Both the position numbers and the translations under genes were made by a program. DNA of 64,000 bases from Sedimentibacter sp. MB35-C1 (GTDB lineage Bacteria > Bacillota > Clostridia > Tissierellales > Sedimentibacteraceae), in contig NZ_CP133188.1 of the NCBI RefSeq assembly GCF_030913635.1, positions 3,410,001-3,474,000 of the forward strand, given 5' to 3'. A model generated the notes under the pieces. The model made no database searches. It was not told where the DNA came from and saw nothing but the letters and a program-made list of their open reading frames with translations. Shown here piece after piece: positions 29,118 through 38,561 of the stretch (positions within the stretch are counted from its first letter, which is position 1; each line of letters starts with the position of its first letter).

Positions 29118-29798
29118 CTAACTTCTATTTATTAAAGATAACACAATTCCATCCTTGATAACATTTAAATGTTCTTTCATATATTTTTCTGCCGCCATGC
29201 TGTCTCTTTTTTCAATTGCACCTAAAATGCTTCTATGTTCAGACACAGTCAATTTTATGCGGTTTATTATACAAGCATAATGGTTATAGCGGTAATAAAG
29301 CTCGTTGATTTTCATAATTTCATTTTTTAACAACTTGTTATGAGAGAACTCAGCAACTGCTAAGTGAAAACTTCTATCGATAATCATAAAATCTCTAGTA
29401 TATACTTCCATATTTTGAGACATTAAATCTTGCATTTCTAGCATATCTTTAAGTTTTTCTATTTCACTATCAGTACAATTTAATGTTGCCAGCTTAACGG
29501 AAAGTAATTCTAAACTTTCTCTTACCTGAAATATTTCGAAATAGTTATCTATTGAAAGATCTGCGACAAAGGTGCTCTTATTAGGAGTAATTTCAACTAG
29601 TGATTCCATTGCAAGCCTCTGCAAGGCAGACCTAATAGGTGTACGACTAATACCAAGTAATTCACTTAAATCAGTCTCTGTAATAATTTCTTTCGGTTTT
29701 AATTCAAGAGTTAATATTAGCTCCTTTATAATGTCATAAGCCGTAACCGACAAATTATTACTATTTACCTTATTTTTTTTTATTTTAATATCAATCAT
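29118..29798 (-). CDS. GntR family regulator, FadR/FCD subfamily
   Basis: 226 aa, same architecture as the regulator at 18834-19511 but clearly diverged: HTH in TAYDIIKELILTLELKPKEIITETDLSELLGISRTPIRSALQRLAMESLVE, FCD domain with IDRSFHLAVAEFSHN and VSEHRSILGAI supplying the metal-site Asp/His residues. Located directly upstream of the TRAP operon in the same direction, hence the first candidate to control it through the TGTATAC elements. Its own upstream region was cut 100 nt away by the composite transposon (boundary 29911), which may have altered its promoter. Confidence 0.92.
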   Translation of the reverse strand: MIDIKIKKNKVNSNNLSVTAYDIIKELILTLELKPKEIITETDLSELLGISRTPIRSALQRLAMESLVEITPNKSTFVADLSIDNYFEIFQVRESLELLSVKLATLNCTDSEIEKLKDMLEMQDLMSQNMEVYTRDFMIIDRSFHLAVAEFSHNKLLKNEIMKINELYYRYNHYACIINRIKLTVSEHRSILGAIEKRDSMAAEKYMKEHLNVIKDGIVLSLINRS

Positions 29799-29901
29799 AA
29801 CCCCACCAATAAAATGTTTTCCTAAATTTTTATAAAATTTTAAAAATCCATATTATATTTATAATAATATAACATTAATTTATTCTATTGTCAATTAATG
29901 A

Positions 29902-29910
29902 GACCAATTG
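29902..29910. repeat. Left 9-bp target-site duplication of composite element
   Basis: GACCAATTG, directly outside the left ISLre2-like end. An identical 9-mer is directly outside the right end at 46449-46457. Confidence 0.75.
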
Positions 29911-30981
29911 GAAAGTGTCAAGTTACTTTCGGAAAATAAAAACAATAAATCCCCTTAGTAAAATTAAGCACCACGAATAGACTTAAGAAATTCACTCATT
30001 TGTGTTCTTTTGCCTATATTAATAATTTCTAAATTATCAAGTGTCTCATTTATTGAAACATTTAATTTCTTTTTCACTACACGCTTATCAAGTTCTTTGA
30101 TTTTTCTTTCTTTAATTTCTGATTGTTTCTTGAGTTTCATTAAATCATAAACCTTGCCACCGTTCTTCTTGTAAGCCCTTAATCGGGCCATTTGGTCAGC
30201 TCCAATTTCACTCCAACCCATAGGCCTAGAACTAAGTCTATTTGATAGGATATGGCTCACGTGTCCTTCTGCACTGCAGCCAACATAATCTAGGTTGTAT
30301 TGATTTCTTATTCCTTCCCAGTTATTCATAATATATCTGCGTGATTCAAGTACTGATTTTCTTTTTCTTCCGGTTTCTGTACAATCTAATATTACCTCAA
30401 ATAGATCATTTACCCATTCTTTCTTTCCCTTATTTACGTATCCCCACATTACAGGTGTTGTATAGGGTATGTGCGCTGTAGCTTGTTTTATATATTTTGA
30501 TAAATGAAATCTATCTAACACATAGATGCTTTTGTCTATCCAATTTAAGCCATCTTTTATCCAATTAGCGCCATCTCCTGATAAATACACCTTTTCTATT
30601 TTATCTGTATCATAATATTTGTATATGTAGTCAGCTACTTCTAACCAAAGCTGTTCATTATTGTTGTTATATAACCCTGTAAAATATCTTGGATTTATCA
30701 GAGCATTTCTATTTTTACTTTCGCTTCTTAAACCTTCATGTACATAAATCAATTTCATCTGTTTGTTAGTTCCATCTTGCATTGCTACATGATCTTCATC
30801 TGCTTCTACATACAGGATTTTCAATTCCGATTTCTTATCTAACTTCTTTTTATAAACCGTCTTTTCTACAGCACTATTTTCTATTTTGTCTAGCTTTCTT
30901 ATGTTGTTCAGCGTGATACTTAATCTTAACATAAAGGGCTATTCTTTTCTTGTTTTTTTCCTACAGTAATTTTACACTAAG
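29911..30981 (-). mobile_element. ISLre2-family insertion sequence, left copy, internally deleted
   Basis: Both ends are present: left end starting GAAAGTGTCAAGTTACTTTC and right end finishing TACAGTAATTTTACACTAAG, which are imperfect inverted repeats of one another. Compared with the right copy about 490 bp are missing, from just inside the right end to codon 155 of the transposase. Confidence 0.88.
29964..30932 (-). pseudogene. ISLre2-family (UPF0236-type) transposase, N-terminally deleted
   Basis: 322-codon frame whose last 314 residues match residues 156-469 of the intact transposase at 44941-46350 with scattered substitutions. The first eight residues (MLRLSITL) come from the non-coding IS end fused in frame by the 490-bp deletion. 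Catalytic-region blocks such as VYLSGDGANWIKDGLNWI and DRFHLSKYIKQATAHIP remain, but the N-terminal DNA-binding third is gone, so it should be inactive by itself. The ends could still be moved in trans by the intact copy. Confidence 0.9.
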
Positions 30982-31074
30982 AAAAACAGTGTTGATATGA
31001 AAAAGGATACAGAATGAATACAAGAATAGATGGAAAGACAGCAATTCTATTGGAGGAACAGCCTAATGTAAAAA

Positions 31075-31503
31075 GTGACTGATGAAGAACTAATCGTTGT
31101 TCAGGCATACAATGATGGAGGACGGGCTACAGCATATAATTTGCTGCGTAGTCAATATGGGATAAAGAATCCCTACTTCGTAATGAAAAGAATCGAGAAG
31201 AATCCAAAATTCGTGTACAACAATGAAAATGACCGCTATCTGCTGCATGACGAATCACAGACTGACGATGTTTTCATGAGCATGGAGAAACTCTGCTCCC
31301 CAATGGCTTCACAGCATTCTAATTTACCATAAAAAACGCCAATTGATAGGCGTCCTGCTGAAATGAAAAAACTTATCCATGACCTGCTGGGAGATCGCCT
31401 ATTGGAGCTTAGCAGATACATTACATTGGAATCATCATCAAGGTCAATGATAATTGACCAGACTTCATTAAAAAGAGATGGATATCAAATCAGTATGTAC
31501 TAG
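31075..31503 (+). pseudogene. IS accessory protein gene (possibly IS66-type) with in-frame stop
   Basis: Reading from GTG 31075 (MTDEELIVVQAYNDGGRATA, then YNLLRSQYGIKNPYFVMKRI) the frame meets TAA at 31330 after 85 codons, then continues in the SAME frame for 56 more codons (PAEMKKLIHDLLGDRLLELS to DGYQISMY) to TAG at 31501. The two halves read as one protein of about 142 residues, so a nonsense mutation has killed it. I associate this protein type from memory with IS66-like elements; family assignment is uncertain. No transposase follows. Confidence 0.55.
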
Positions 31504-31508
31504 CATGT

Positions 31509-31615
31509 GGGTCAATTCTAAGTGTGAACAACAGAAATCACAACTAAATCTGATCCACCTAGTTCAAATCTAAGATGGGTCAAATTTAAGTGAAAAAGCG
31601 GGTCAATTTTACTTG
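31509..31615. repeat. Three GGGTCAA-type repeats resembling IS21-family ends
   Basis: GGGTCAATTCTAAGTG (31509-31524), GGGTCAAATTTAAGTG (31577-31592) and GGGTCAATTTTACTTG (31600-31615). Multiple short terminal repeats of this type are typical of IS21-family ends; no istA/istB is present. Confidence 0.45.
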
Positions 31616-31904
31616 ACAATCAACAGTTTATCACGCTTGGCTTTACCGGTGATAAATAGAAAATTGGGCAATCAATTTTTGACCGCCCAATCACCGTATA
31701 AAGAACAGCAAGCGTTTAGGTCGCACCCCTGCGTTGCCTTTATTTATGCTGTATCTTTAGTATTTTCACTTATGAATTTTTTAATCCAAAAATCCATTTA
31801 CACGTAATTTGTTACACTCCCTAGGCTAAAGTGTTACAAAAATGCTTGACCACAACAACTTTTGTGCAAATATAGTTTTTTAGGCTCCATTGTAAATTCG
31901 AACT

Positions 31905-33719
31905 TTATTTATAGTAATTTGCTTGTGCTTCGTAAAACTTGGCATAATCACTATTCTTATACATTAGATCTTTGTGAAGTCCTGTCGCATGTACCTTATT
32001 GTTTTTTAAATAAACTATTTGATCTGCGTAAGAGGCACAAGTCAACCTATGTGAAATAAATATAATAATCTTGTTTGGGAATATTTTCTTTAAATTTCTC
32101 AAAAGTTCATCTTCTGCTATCGGATCCAGTGCTGCTGATGGCTCATCCATAATTAGTATATCGGTATCTTTATATAATGCTCTTGCTAATGCTAGTTTTT
32201 GATTTTCACCACCAGACAGTATTATTCCATCATCATAAAATATTTTCTCTAAATTTGATTTTAGTCCATTTGGAAGAGCTTTTACTTTTTTATATAATCC
32301 AACTCTTATAAGACAACTATTTATTTTATCATTAATGAACTTATCTTTTTCATCATATTCATCTAAAATAATGTTTTCGGCAATTGTAAAAGCATAATGA
32401 TTAAAATCTTGAACAACCATACTAAATTTCTTTCTATATTCTATACAATTAATTTCATTAATCGGTTTATCATTTAAATATATGATCCCTTCTGTTGGTT
32501 CATACAATCTACTTATTAAATTGATTAAAGTTGTTTTTCCCGAGCCATTTTCCCCTACTATAACATATAACTTTCCAGACTCAAAAGTACAATTAATATC
32601 TTCGAGGATTTTACAATTTGACCCTTCATACCCGAAATTAATATTTTCTAATCGAATTTTATTGAATGCTTCGAGTTTTGGTGAATCTTGATCAGAACTC
32701 TTTTTTTCCTTCTTAAAATCTAATTTCTCTATTTTACCTTCTAATTCCATAAACTCCTTAAATGACGCAATATATTTTCCATTTATATTTAATTGTGTAA
32801 AAAAACTTACAAATGTTAAAATCGAACCAGATAATTGATTTGTGGCTGCAAAGTATTGTGTAAAACCTCCAATAGAAATTTGACCTTTAAAAGTTAAAAA
32901 TGCTAAATATAGCAATATTCCATTACTTTTTATATTTTCGAGCAATATACTAATAATTTTAATCCTTAAACTCCATGAGTGTACTCTACTTAATCTTTCT
33001 TTTAGTTTATTAAATAATTTACCATGCTTTTCTATAATGAAATTAGAAAAATTGTATAATCGTATTTCTTTAGCACAATTCTTATCACCAATTAGCCTAA
33101 TGTAATAATTTAATAATCTTATTAAATACATCGTATCTTCTCTTTGTGAAATATACCAGTTCTCAGTCTTAAGATTAAGAAATACCGAGAGTAATGCAAA
33201 TACTATTATAATAAAAGATAACCATATATTTGCACCTGATATGATAATTGATGTAGATATAATTAAAACTATACTAGTTAAAGAATTAAAAAAACTATTT
33301 ACAGCATTAGTACCAATACCTTTGTTAATAATATCATTAGCTAAAGCAATTTTTTGATGTGTTTCAGGTAGGTCAAGTTGCGCCATATCTAAAGTCGCAA
33401 CTTTTTTATTAATTAACATTAAAAAATGTAAAGAATATAAATAATTATTTACATTTATGTATTTTTCTTGTAATACCGATATAACAAATGATGTAGTCAT
33501 TAAAATAATAAAATAAAACATTATATATTGAAATATCAATCTAAAATTACCCTTTATTAGCAATTCATCTATAATTAATTTAGGTATAACTATAGATGCT
33601 AATGGTAACAAACCATTTAATAATGAAATAATAGATTGTGCTATAATATATGATTTGCTGAACTCATAAATATATTTCATGTAAAAAAAGTTATTTTTCA
33701 GATTATTTAATATATTCAT
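31905..33719 (-). CDS. ABC exporter (fused membrane and ATPase domains), RiPP cluster
   Basis: 604-aa half-transporter of the type IV exporter fold: six-helix membrane domain over residues 1-320 and nucleotide-binding domain after about 350. Walker A VGENGSGKTTLI, Q-loop VVQDFNHYAF, signature LSGGENQKLALARAL, Walker B DILIMDEPSAALD and H-loop FISHRLTCA are all intact. There is no N-terminal C39 peptidase domain, so it does not itself remove a leader. Last gene of the cluster; most likely exports the mature peptide and may also give self-protection. 146 nt separate it from the binding-protein gene. Confidence 0.9.
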   Translation of the reverse strand: MNILNNLKNNFFYMKYIYEFSKSYIIAQSIISLLNGLLPLASIVIPKLIIDELLIKGNFRLIFQYIMFYFIILMTTSFVISVLQEKYINVNNYLYSLHFLMLINKKVATLDMAQLDLPETHQKIALANDIINKGIGTNAVNSFFNSLTSIVLIISTSIIISGANIWLSFIIIVFALLSVFLNLKTENWYISQREDTMYLIRLLNYYIRLIGDKNCAKEIRLYNFSNFIIEKHGKLFNKLKERLSRVHSWSLRIKIISILLENIKSNGILLYLAFLTFKGQISIGGFTQYFAATNQLSGSILTFVSFFTQLNINGKYIASFKEFMELEGKIEKLDFKKEKKSSDQDSPKLEAFNKIRLENINFGYEGSNCKILEDINCTFESGKLYVIVGENGSGKTTLINLISRLYEPTEGIIYLNDKPINEINCIEYRKKFSMVVQDFNHYAFTIAENIILDEYDEKDKFINDKINSCLIRVGLYKKVKALPNGLKSNLEKIFYDDGIILSGGENQKLALARALYKDTDILIMDEPSAALDPIAEDELLRNLKKIFPNKIIIFISHRLTCASYADQIVYLKNNKVHATGLHKDLMYKNSDYAKFYEAQANYYK

Positions 33720-33865
33720 AAAAAGATTTATTACTCCTCATTTAATTTAGCTTAAGTTTGATTTACATATTGATTTTAATTATAGGTACAGTTTTCCATT
33801 AATAAAAAATTTTATTTTCTGTCATATTCTTTTTACAATATACTTATTACTTTGTAGCATAATAA

Positions 33866-35476
33866 TCAGTTATTAATATTTAAAATACAATTTTTTAGAA
33901 TTAAATTACCCAGAGCATCGCACTTTAAATTACCTATTATTTTATCATTGAATAAATAACAGTTTCTATAATGATAAATTGGTATTGCAGGTAATTTTTC
34001 AATTAAAATCTTCTCTGCATTTATTAAATGTTGGTCTCTTAACTCATCTTGTGTTATGAAAGTACTTGCTATCTCATTTTCAAAGTATTCATTATACCAC
34101 CTGTTTTTATCTTTAGAACTATTACTAAAATTCAAAAAAAATGTCATAGGGTCATTAAAATCTGCTGTATATGACATCGTAATCAATTCAAACTTACCGG
34201 TGTTACCTATATTCATTAGCTCTTCAAACTCAACTACTTTGAGATTAACCTTTATATCCAAATTATTTTCAAGCATATTTTTTATGATATTCCCATAATT
34301 TTCATTACCTGTAGTTAGTTCAACTATCTGAATAGCATTAATGTTTCTAGTTCTAGTAATATTTAATAATTGCTTAGCTTTTTCTAAATCAACATTATCT
34401 AGATAATCTGCTTTTTTACGTTTCTCTTCAAAGGTAGTGTCATCACTTAGTTTCATATTTGGTGGAATTATACCATATGACTGTACACTATCCAAATAAA
34501 AATTGTTACAGTAATACTCACGATCTATAGCGTAAGAAAAGGCCTTCCGTAAATTCAAATCATTAAACGGAGTAATTTTTGTATTAAATACTATATATGA
34601 AGTTCCTATATATCTTGAGTATAATACTCCATCTCCTTCTATGATTCCATTTGGATAGATCTCCATTATATGAACCTCATTATTATTAAACATCTTATCT
34701 AAATTTCCACCATGTGTATTGATTAAACACTTAATAAATTGCAATTTAACATTTTCTTTATCATAATAGTAATTATTCTTAGATAATAGAACATGCGAAT
34801 CAGGCTCATAAGAATAAAGTTTAAATGGCCCATTTGAAATACATGTTTTTGGATTTGTTTCCCATCCTTCTATTACATTTTCAATTATATCTTTTCTTAC
34901 AGGTAAAAATTGCGGCATGGTTAAAATATCTAGAAAGTATGGTACAGGTTCATTAAGTTCTATCTCTAGAGTATATTCATCTATAGCTTTCACTCTAATG
35001 TCATCTTTACTTCCTATTCCGTTAATGTATTTATCTGCACCTTTGATATATACTTCAAACAATTTAGATACATTATCATCTTGTTCACATGCTCTTTTCA
35101 AACTATATTCAAAGTCGTATGCTGTTACATTCTTTCCATCAGACCATCTTGCATCCTTTCTTAATTTAAAAGTATAAATTGTATTCTCTATTCCTTCAGA
35201 ATTTGAAGAGACTGAAATCTTTTTTGCTACACCTAACTCATAACCGTTCTCACCTAGTACAGTTAATCCTTCAAATAATTGGCGATTGATATCTGCTACA
35301 ACGCTACTGTTAGATAAATGTGGATCCCAGGTTGTAAGCTTGCTTGATGTTAAGTTCCATAGTAAAGTATTATTTAATTCAGAACTAACTTCCTTAAAAT
35401 AATTATTATTACAACTTGTTATAAATAAACTCAATATTGAACATAAAAAAGGTAAAAATATCTTTATCTTTTTCAT
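33866..35476 (-). CDS. oligopeptide-binding lipoprotein (SBP family 5, OppA-like)
   Basis: 536 aa. Signal peptide with lipobox (FLPFLCSILSLFITSC, Cys22), then the family 5 binding-protein fold: TSSKLTTWDPHLSNSSVVAD, LFEGLTVLGENGYELGVAKK, TFKLRKDARWSDGKNVTAYD and DREYYCNNFYLDSVQSYG. It should bind a peptide outside the membrane. No cognate Opp permease or ATPase is present in the window, so it either uses the host Opp system or acts alone. In this cluster it could capture the RRNPP-type pheromone for import or sequester the RiPP as immunity; both are inference. Confidence 0.9.
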   Translation of the reverse strand: MKKIKIFLPFLCSILSLFITSCNNNYFKEVSSELNNTLLWNLTSSKLTTWDPHLSNSSVVADINRQLFEGLTVLGENGYELGVAKKISVSSNSEGIENTIYTFKLRKDARWSDGKNVTAYDFEYSLKRACEQDDNVSKLFEVYIKGADKYINGIGSKDDIRVKAIDEYTLEIELNEPVPYFLDILTMPQFLPVRKDIIENVIEGWETNPKTCISNGPFKLYSYEPDSHVLLSKNNYYYDKENVKLQFIKCLINTHGGNLDKMFNNNEVHIMEIYPNGIIEGDGVLYSRYIGTSYIVFNTKITPFNDLNLRKAFSYAIDREYYCNNFYLDSVQSYGIIPPNMKLSDDTTFEEKRKKADYLDNVDLEKAKQLLNITRTRNINAIQIVELTTGNENYGNIIKNMLENNLDIKVNLKVVEFEELMNIGNTGKFELITMSYTADFNDPMTFFLNFSNSSKDKNRWYNEYFENEIASTFITQDELRDQHLINAEKILIEKLPAIPIYHYRNCYLFNDKIIGNLKCDALGNLILKNCILNINN

Positions 35477-35514
35477 ATTAACTTTTTACTCCTCTTTCCA
35501 TATTTTTATTTTTT

Positions 35515-36234
35515 TCATTTACCAATTGCAAATAAATATATTGGATATTCATTTATTGGCAGCCTTAGAACACTTTTTAACTTTTCATCTTTAAAACCAC
35601 CAATTCCAACAATACCTATTTTATTTTTTGTAGCCATCAAATATAAATTCTGACCAATATGCCCAGCATCTATGAAAACATATCTATATCCCCTATCACC
35701 ATACTTAGAAATAGTTCTATTAAAATCCGCACAAAGACAAATTATTGCAGATGTATTATATATAAATGGTTGATTTAAGCAGTAATTAACAATGTCATCT
35801 ATAGTCATCTCAATATCATTAGTATATTCTAAATACTTTTTTTTTCGGTTGTAATGATATACTCCCTTTTCTAATTCTTTAATACTATTATTAATAATAT
35901 GAATTTCAATAGGGTATCTTGCTCCAGCTGACGGTACTGTATTATTTAAAGAAGAGTTATAATCAAAAGTACTATATGCCCAAATTAACAAATCTGATAA
36001 TTCCTTTAAATGTATTGAATTATTATCAAAATCTCTTTTACTTTTTCTTTTTAATAATACGTCTTTTAGATCATCTTTAGTATGATTAATGTCTTGATTT
36101 AAATAAATTATTTCTTTAGAATTATAATAATTTTCTTTTATTTCTTTTTCGTAGTTAGCACTTGGGTCATAATCCAGGTAAAAATCGGAAATAGATGTAT
36201 GTTTATGAAATGTTCGCCAAATATTATTGTTCAT
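35515..36234 (-). CDS. SagB-type dehydrogenase (azoline oxidase), RiPP cluster
   Basis: FMN-dependent nitroreductase-like protein, 239 aa, of the SagB type that oxidises thiazolines/oxazolines to thiazoles/oxazoles. Start at ATG 36234, placed 8 nt after AGGGGG; an upstream TTG would add six residues overlapping that site. Family blocks: LLKRKSKRDF near residue 64, the hallmark NTVPSAGARYPIEIHI near 110, then KGVYHYN, CADFNRTISKYGDRGYRY and DAGHIGQNLYLMATKN. 25 nt after the YcaO gene. Its presence argues that azoles and not only azolines are made. Confidence 0.9.
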   Translation of the reverse strand: MNNNIWRTFHKHTSISDFYLDYDPSANYEKEIKENYYNSKEIIYLNQDINHTKDDLKDVLLKRKSKRDFDNNSIHLKELSDLLIWAYSTFDYNSSLNNTVPSAGARYPIEIHIINNSIKELEKGVYHYNRKKKYLEYTNDIEMTIDDIVNYCLNQPFIYNTSAIICLCADFNRTISKYGDRGYRYVFIDAGHIGQNLYLMATKNKIGIVGIGGFKDEKLKSVLRLPINEYPIYLFAIGK

Positions 36235-36259
36235 TAATAAGCCCCCTAACAACTTAATA

Positions 36260-37570
36260 TTATAAAAATGGATGTGGAAAATAATTTATGCCACTTATAT
36301 GTTTGTAATTACTAAACAATTCATTTGCCTGGAATAATCTTCGACCACCAAGGTACATATAATTGCTGCTTATATCCAGACTTAACAAATCAGGTATAAT
36401 AGCTTGGACAATATTGAAACCAAGGTGTTTGACATCTCTTGTAGTAATATCACAATAATAAGATGTTATGCCATGCATATTTAATTTTTCAACACACTCA
36501 TCAATTAATTTTTTATTACTCTTATTATTATTTTCTTCGTATCTCAATTTCAAATCTTTATATTTAATTTTATCTCCTGCAATTAAGAAATTAGCCTCAT
36601 CCCATACATTAGAACTCATGAATATCTTAATTCGTTCGTGCAATTCGTTAATTGTATTATAATTTGTATCGCCATTGAACCTATTATAGTTTTTTAAATT
36701 TATCATAACCAAATTTGCTAAAGAGTCTAATACAGATATTATAGCTTTCCTATATGTAGATTTTGTTGATGAGTCAATTAATATATTTTTATAATTTGAG
36801 TTTCTATTGTATAACACTCCAATTATTGTTGGGATACCGTACTCCATTTCAGCTTTAATTAGCCATACTTCCATATTTGATTTAAAAAACTTTTCTAACA
36901 TATTACTAATTACATCATCATCAATTGTACTAATGTCTATGTGTGGAAATGATATCTTCTTTTTCCATGTCATTATAAATGAATCTCTTTCTATTACTTC
37001 ATAAATAGCAGTAAGAATTGCATCTTCAAGAGTTTCCCCACAAGCTTGACCAGTAGAAATATTATAGTTAATGCTAAACTTTTCAACATGATTTAAATAT
37101 ACTAATTCAGCTGGAACTAATACATCATCGTTGTTAAATAGATTCTTACACCAAATCCAATAAAGAGTTGTATTTTTATTAATCCTTTTAAATGGAAAAT
37201 CCTTTTGTTGTAGTTGTTCTTCTGAAAAAAATGAGAATTCTTTAATATGTGTACATTTATAACCTTGTTCAGTAAGCTGATTATAGCTCCCTTGAATTAA
37301 ATTATCATAATTTATGTTAAGCGCTGCATATCTCTCTAAGCATTCACCTAGGCATTTTGACAATGCTACAGTTTCATCAAAACTAGTACCACCACATACT
37401 ACAGTATAACGTTTATTCCTATCTTCATTATCCGCTAATAATTTTGGATTATTAATAACTCCTACGTAATGAATAAATTCAGGAATTACATCATTTACTT
37501 TTCTAGATACATTTTTTACTATACCCGTTTTGCTATTTACTATATAATCATATTTATCTATTATATCCAT
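36260..37570 (-). CDS. YcaO cyclodehydratase (SagD-like), RiPP cluster
   Basis: 436-aa YcaO-domain ATPase that activates backbone amides so Cys/Ser/Thr side chains close to azolines. The ATP-binding glutamates lie in SFDETVALSKCLGECLERYA (about residues 63-82) and STGQACGETLEDAILTAIYE followed by VIERDSF (about 166-190). The C-terminus ends PHPFL, matching the Pro-rich terminus that is needed in azoline-forming YcaO proteins. The partner E1-like protein is encoded separately just upstream, as in SagC/SagD. Substrate is expected to be the Cys-rich precursor at 40038-40295. Confidence 0.93.
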   Translation of the reverse strand: MDIIDKYDYIVNSKTGIVKNVSRKVNDVIPEFIHYVGVINNPKLLADNEDRNKRYTVVCGGTSFDETVALSKCLGECLERYAALNINYDNLIQGSYNQLTEQGYKCTHIKEFSFFSEEQLQQKDFPFKRINKNTTLYWIWCKNLFNNDDVLVPAELVYLNHVEKFSINYNISTGQACGETLEDAILTAIYEVIERDSFIMTWKKKISFPHIDISTIDDDVISNMLEKFFKSNMEVWLIKAEMEYGIPTIIGVLYNRNSNYKNILIDSSTKSTYRKAIISVLDSLANLVMINLKNYNRFNGDTNYNTINELHERIKIFMSSNVWDEANFLIAGDKIKYKDLKLRYEENNNKSNKKLIDECVEKLNMHGITSYYCDITTRDVKHLGFNIVQAIIPDLLSLDISSNYMYLGGRRLFQANELFSNYKHISGINYFPHPFL

Positions 37571-37634
37571 ATCGCTTTGTCTCCTTTATAGTTTAGATAA
37601 TAAATAACTCCCTAAATTATTATTGAAATATTAG

Positions 37635-38549
37635 CTAACTACATATTTGACATTGTGGATTATATAATATTCTATTATAATTTGTTTTATAATTTTTTAG
37701 ATCAATTTCAAGTTCTTTACCTATCAAATTGCAACTTTCATCAGCAAAGTAAAACTTAAAAATTTCTAAAGATATTAATTTGCTAGTTATTTTATAAAAG
37801 AATGTAGGATACAATATTCTTTGATTATTTATATTATAATACTCCTTCATATAATATTTTTCCAAATCAATAAATTCATAATTATTTATTTTTCTTAATT
37901 CCAAACAATTTAGGCAAGGTGTTTCATGTGGCATAATAATCGGACCTATTATTGCGTATAAATTTTTAAAATGACTAAAGAGGAAGGATATATTATTCTC
38001 CAAACATTTTTTATTAATAAACTTACATAAATTTATATTGAAAACACTATCATAACAGATTACTAAGTCAATCTTATTGTTTTCTATAATTCTTGATATA
38101 TCTTCTAAATCATTAGTGTTATATTTCAATTCAAAATTTATTATATTATTAAAACCGATTTCTCTTAAATCTTCATTTAAAAAATTAACTGTTAATGAAC
38201 TACCTAGAATTAATAACTTTATTTCATTCACATTGAAAATGTTATCATGATTAATCTTTGCAAATTGTTGCATAAATTCATACACATCCGAATTAATTGT
38301 ATCTACTTCAATTTGCTCAATTAAAACCTTTTTATCTACAAGTTTAGTAAATAATTCATTTATATCTTCGTAATTATACTTTTTTGTAAACTGTTCTTTT
38401 GTCGCTCCTAATTTAAAAAAATTAGTAATATCTACTATAATGTCTATATTTTCAGTTTTTATTTCAATAACATCTAACGGAGTTTTAATAATAATTCTAT
38501 TATCTTCAATAACTCGAACTGAAATAAATTTGTTAAGTATATAATTCAT
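37635..38549 (-). CDS. E1/ThiF-like TOMM leader-binding protein (SagC-like), RiPP cluster
   Basis: 304 aa. N-terminal part (residues 1-100) should be the peptide-recognition region that docks the precursor leader; then a Rossmann-like segment LLILGSSLTVNFLNEDLREI. A zinc clamp is visible as PCLNCLELRK and, at the extreme C-terminus, PQCQICS (two CxxC). No adenylation residues are obvious, which fits the SagC/Ocin-ThiF class whose job is to present substrate to YcaO. The gene starts 12 nt after the radical SAM gene and precedes YcaO. Confidence 0.83.
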   Translation of the reverse strand: MNYILNKFISVRVIEDNRIIIKTPLDVIEIKTENIDIIVDITNFFKLGATKEQFTKKYNYEDINELFTKLVDKKVLIEQIEVDTINSDVYEFMQQFAKINHDNIFNVNEIKLLILGSSLTVNFLNEDLREIGFNNIINFELKYNTNDLEDISRIIENNKIDLVICYDSVFNINLCKFINKKCLENNISFLFSHFKNLYAIIGPIIMPHETPCLNCLELRKINNYEFIDLEKYYMKEYYNINNQRILYPTFFYKITSKLISLEIFKFYFADESCNLIGKELEIDLKNYKTNYNRILYNPQCQICS

Positions 38550-38561
38550 CTTTGCCTCCTA

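Larger units (their letters stand above)
30982..31904. other. Graveyard of IS remnants between left IS and ABC exporter gene
   Basis: 923 nt. Holds a stop-interrupted IS accessory gene (31075-31503), three degenerate IS21-type end repeats (31509-31615), a nested hairpin (31627-31696) and a 29-nt segment (31831-31859) matching at 23 of 29 positions the end of the IS3-like fragment at 43322-43350. No intact gene. Confidence 0.6.

Noticed and set aside
31613-31807. 64-codon plus-strand frame downstream of the IS-type repeats
   Set aside because: No domain or start signal; overlaps hairpins and IS debris.
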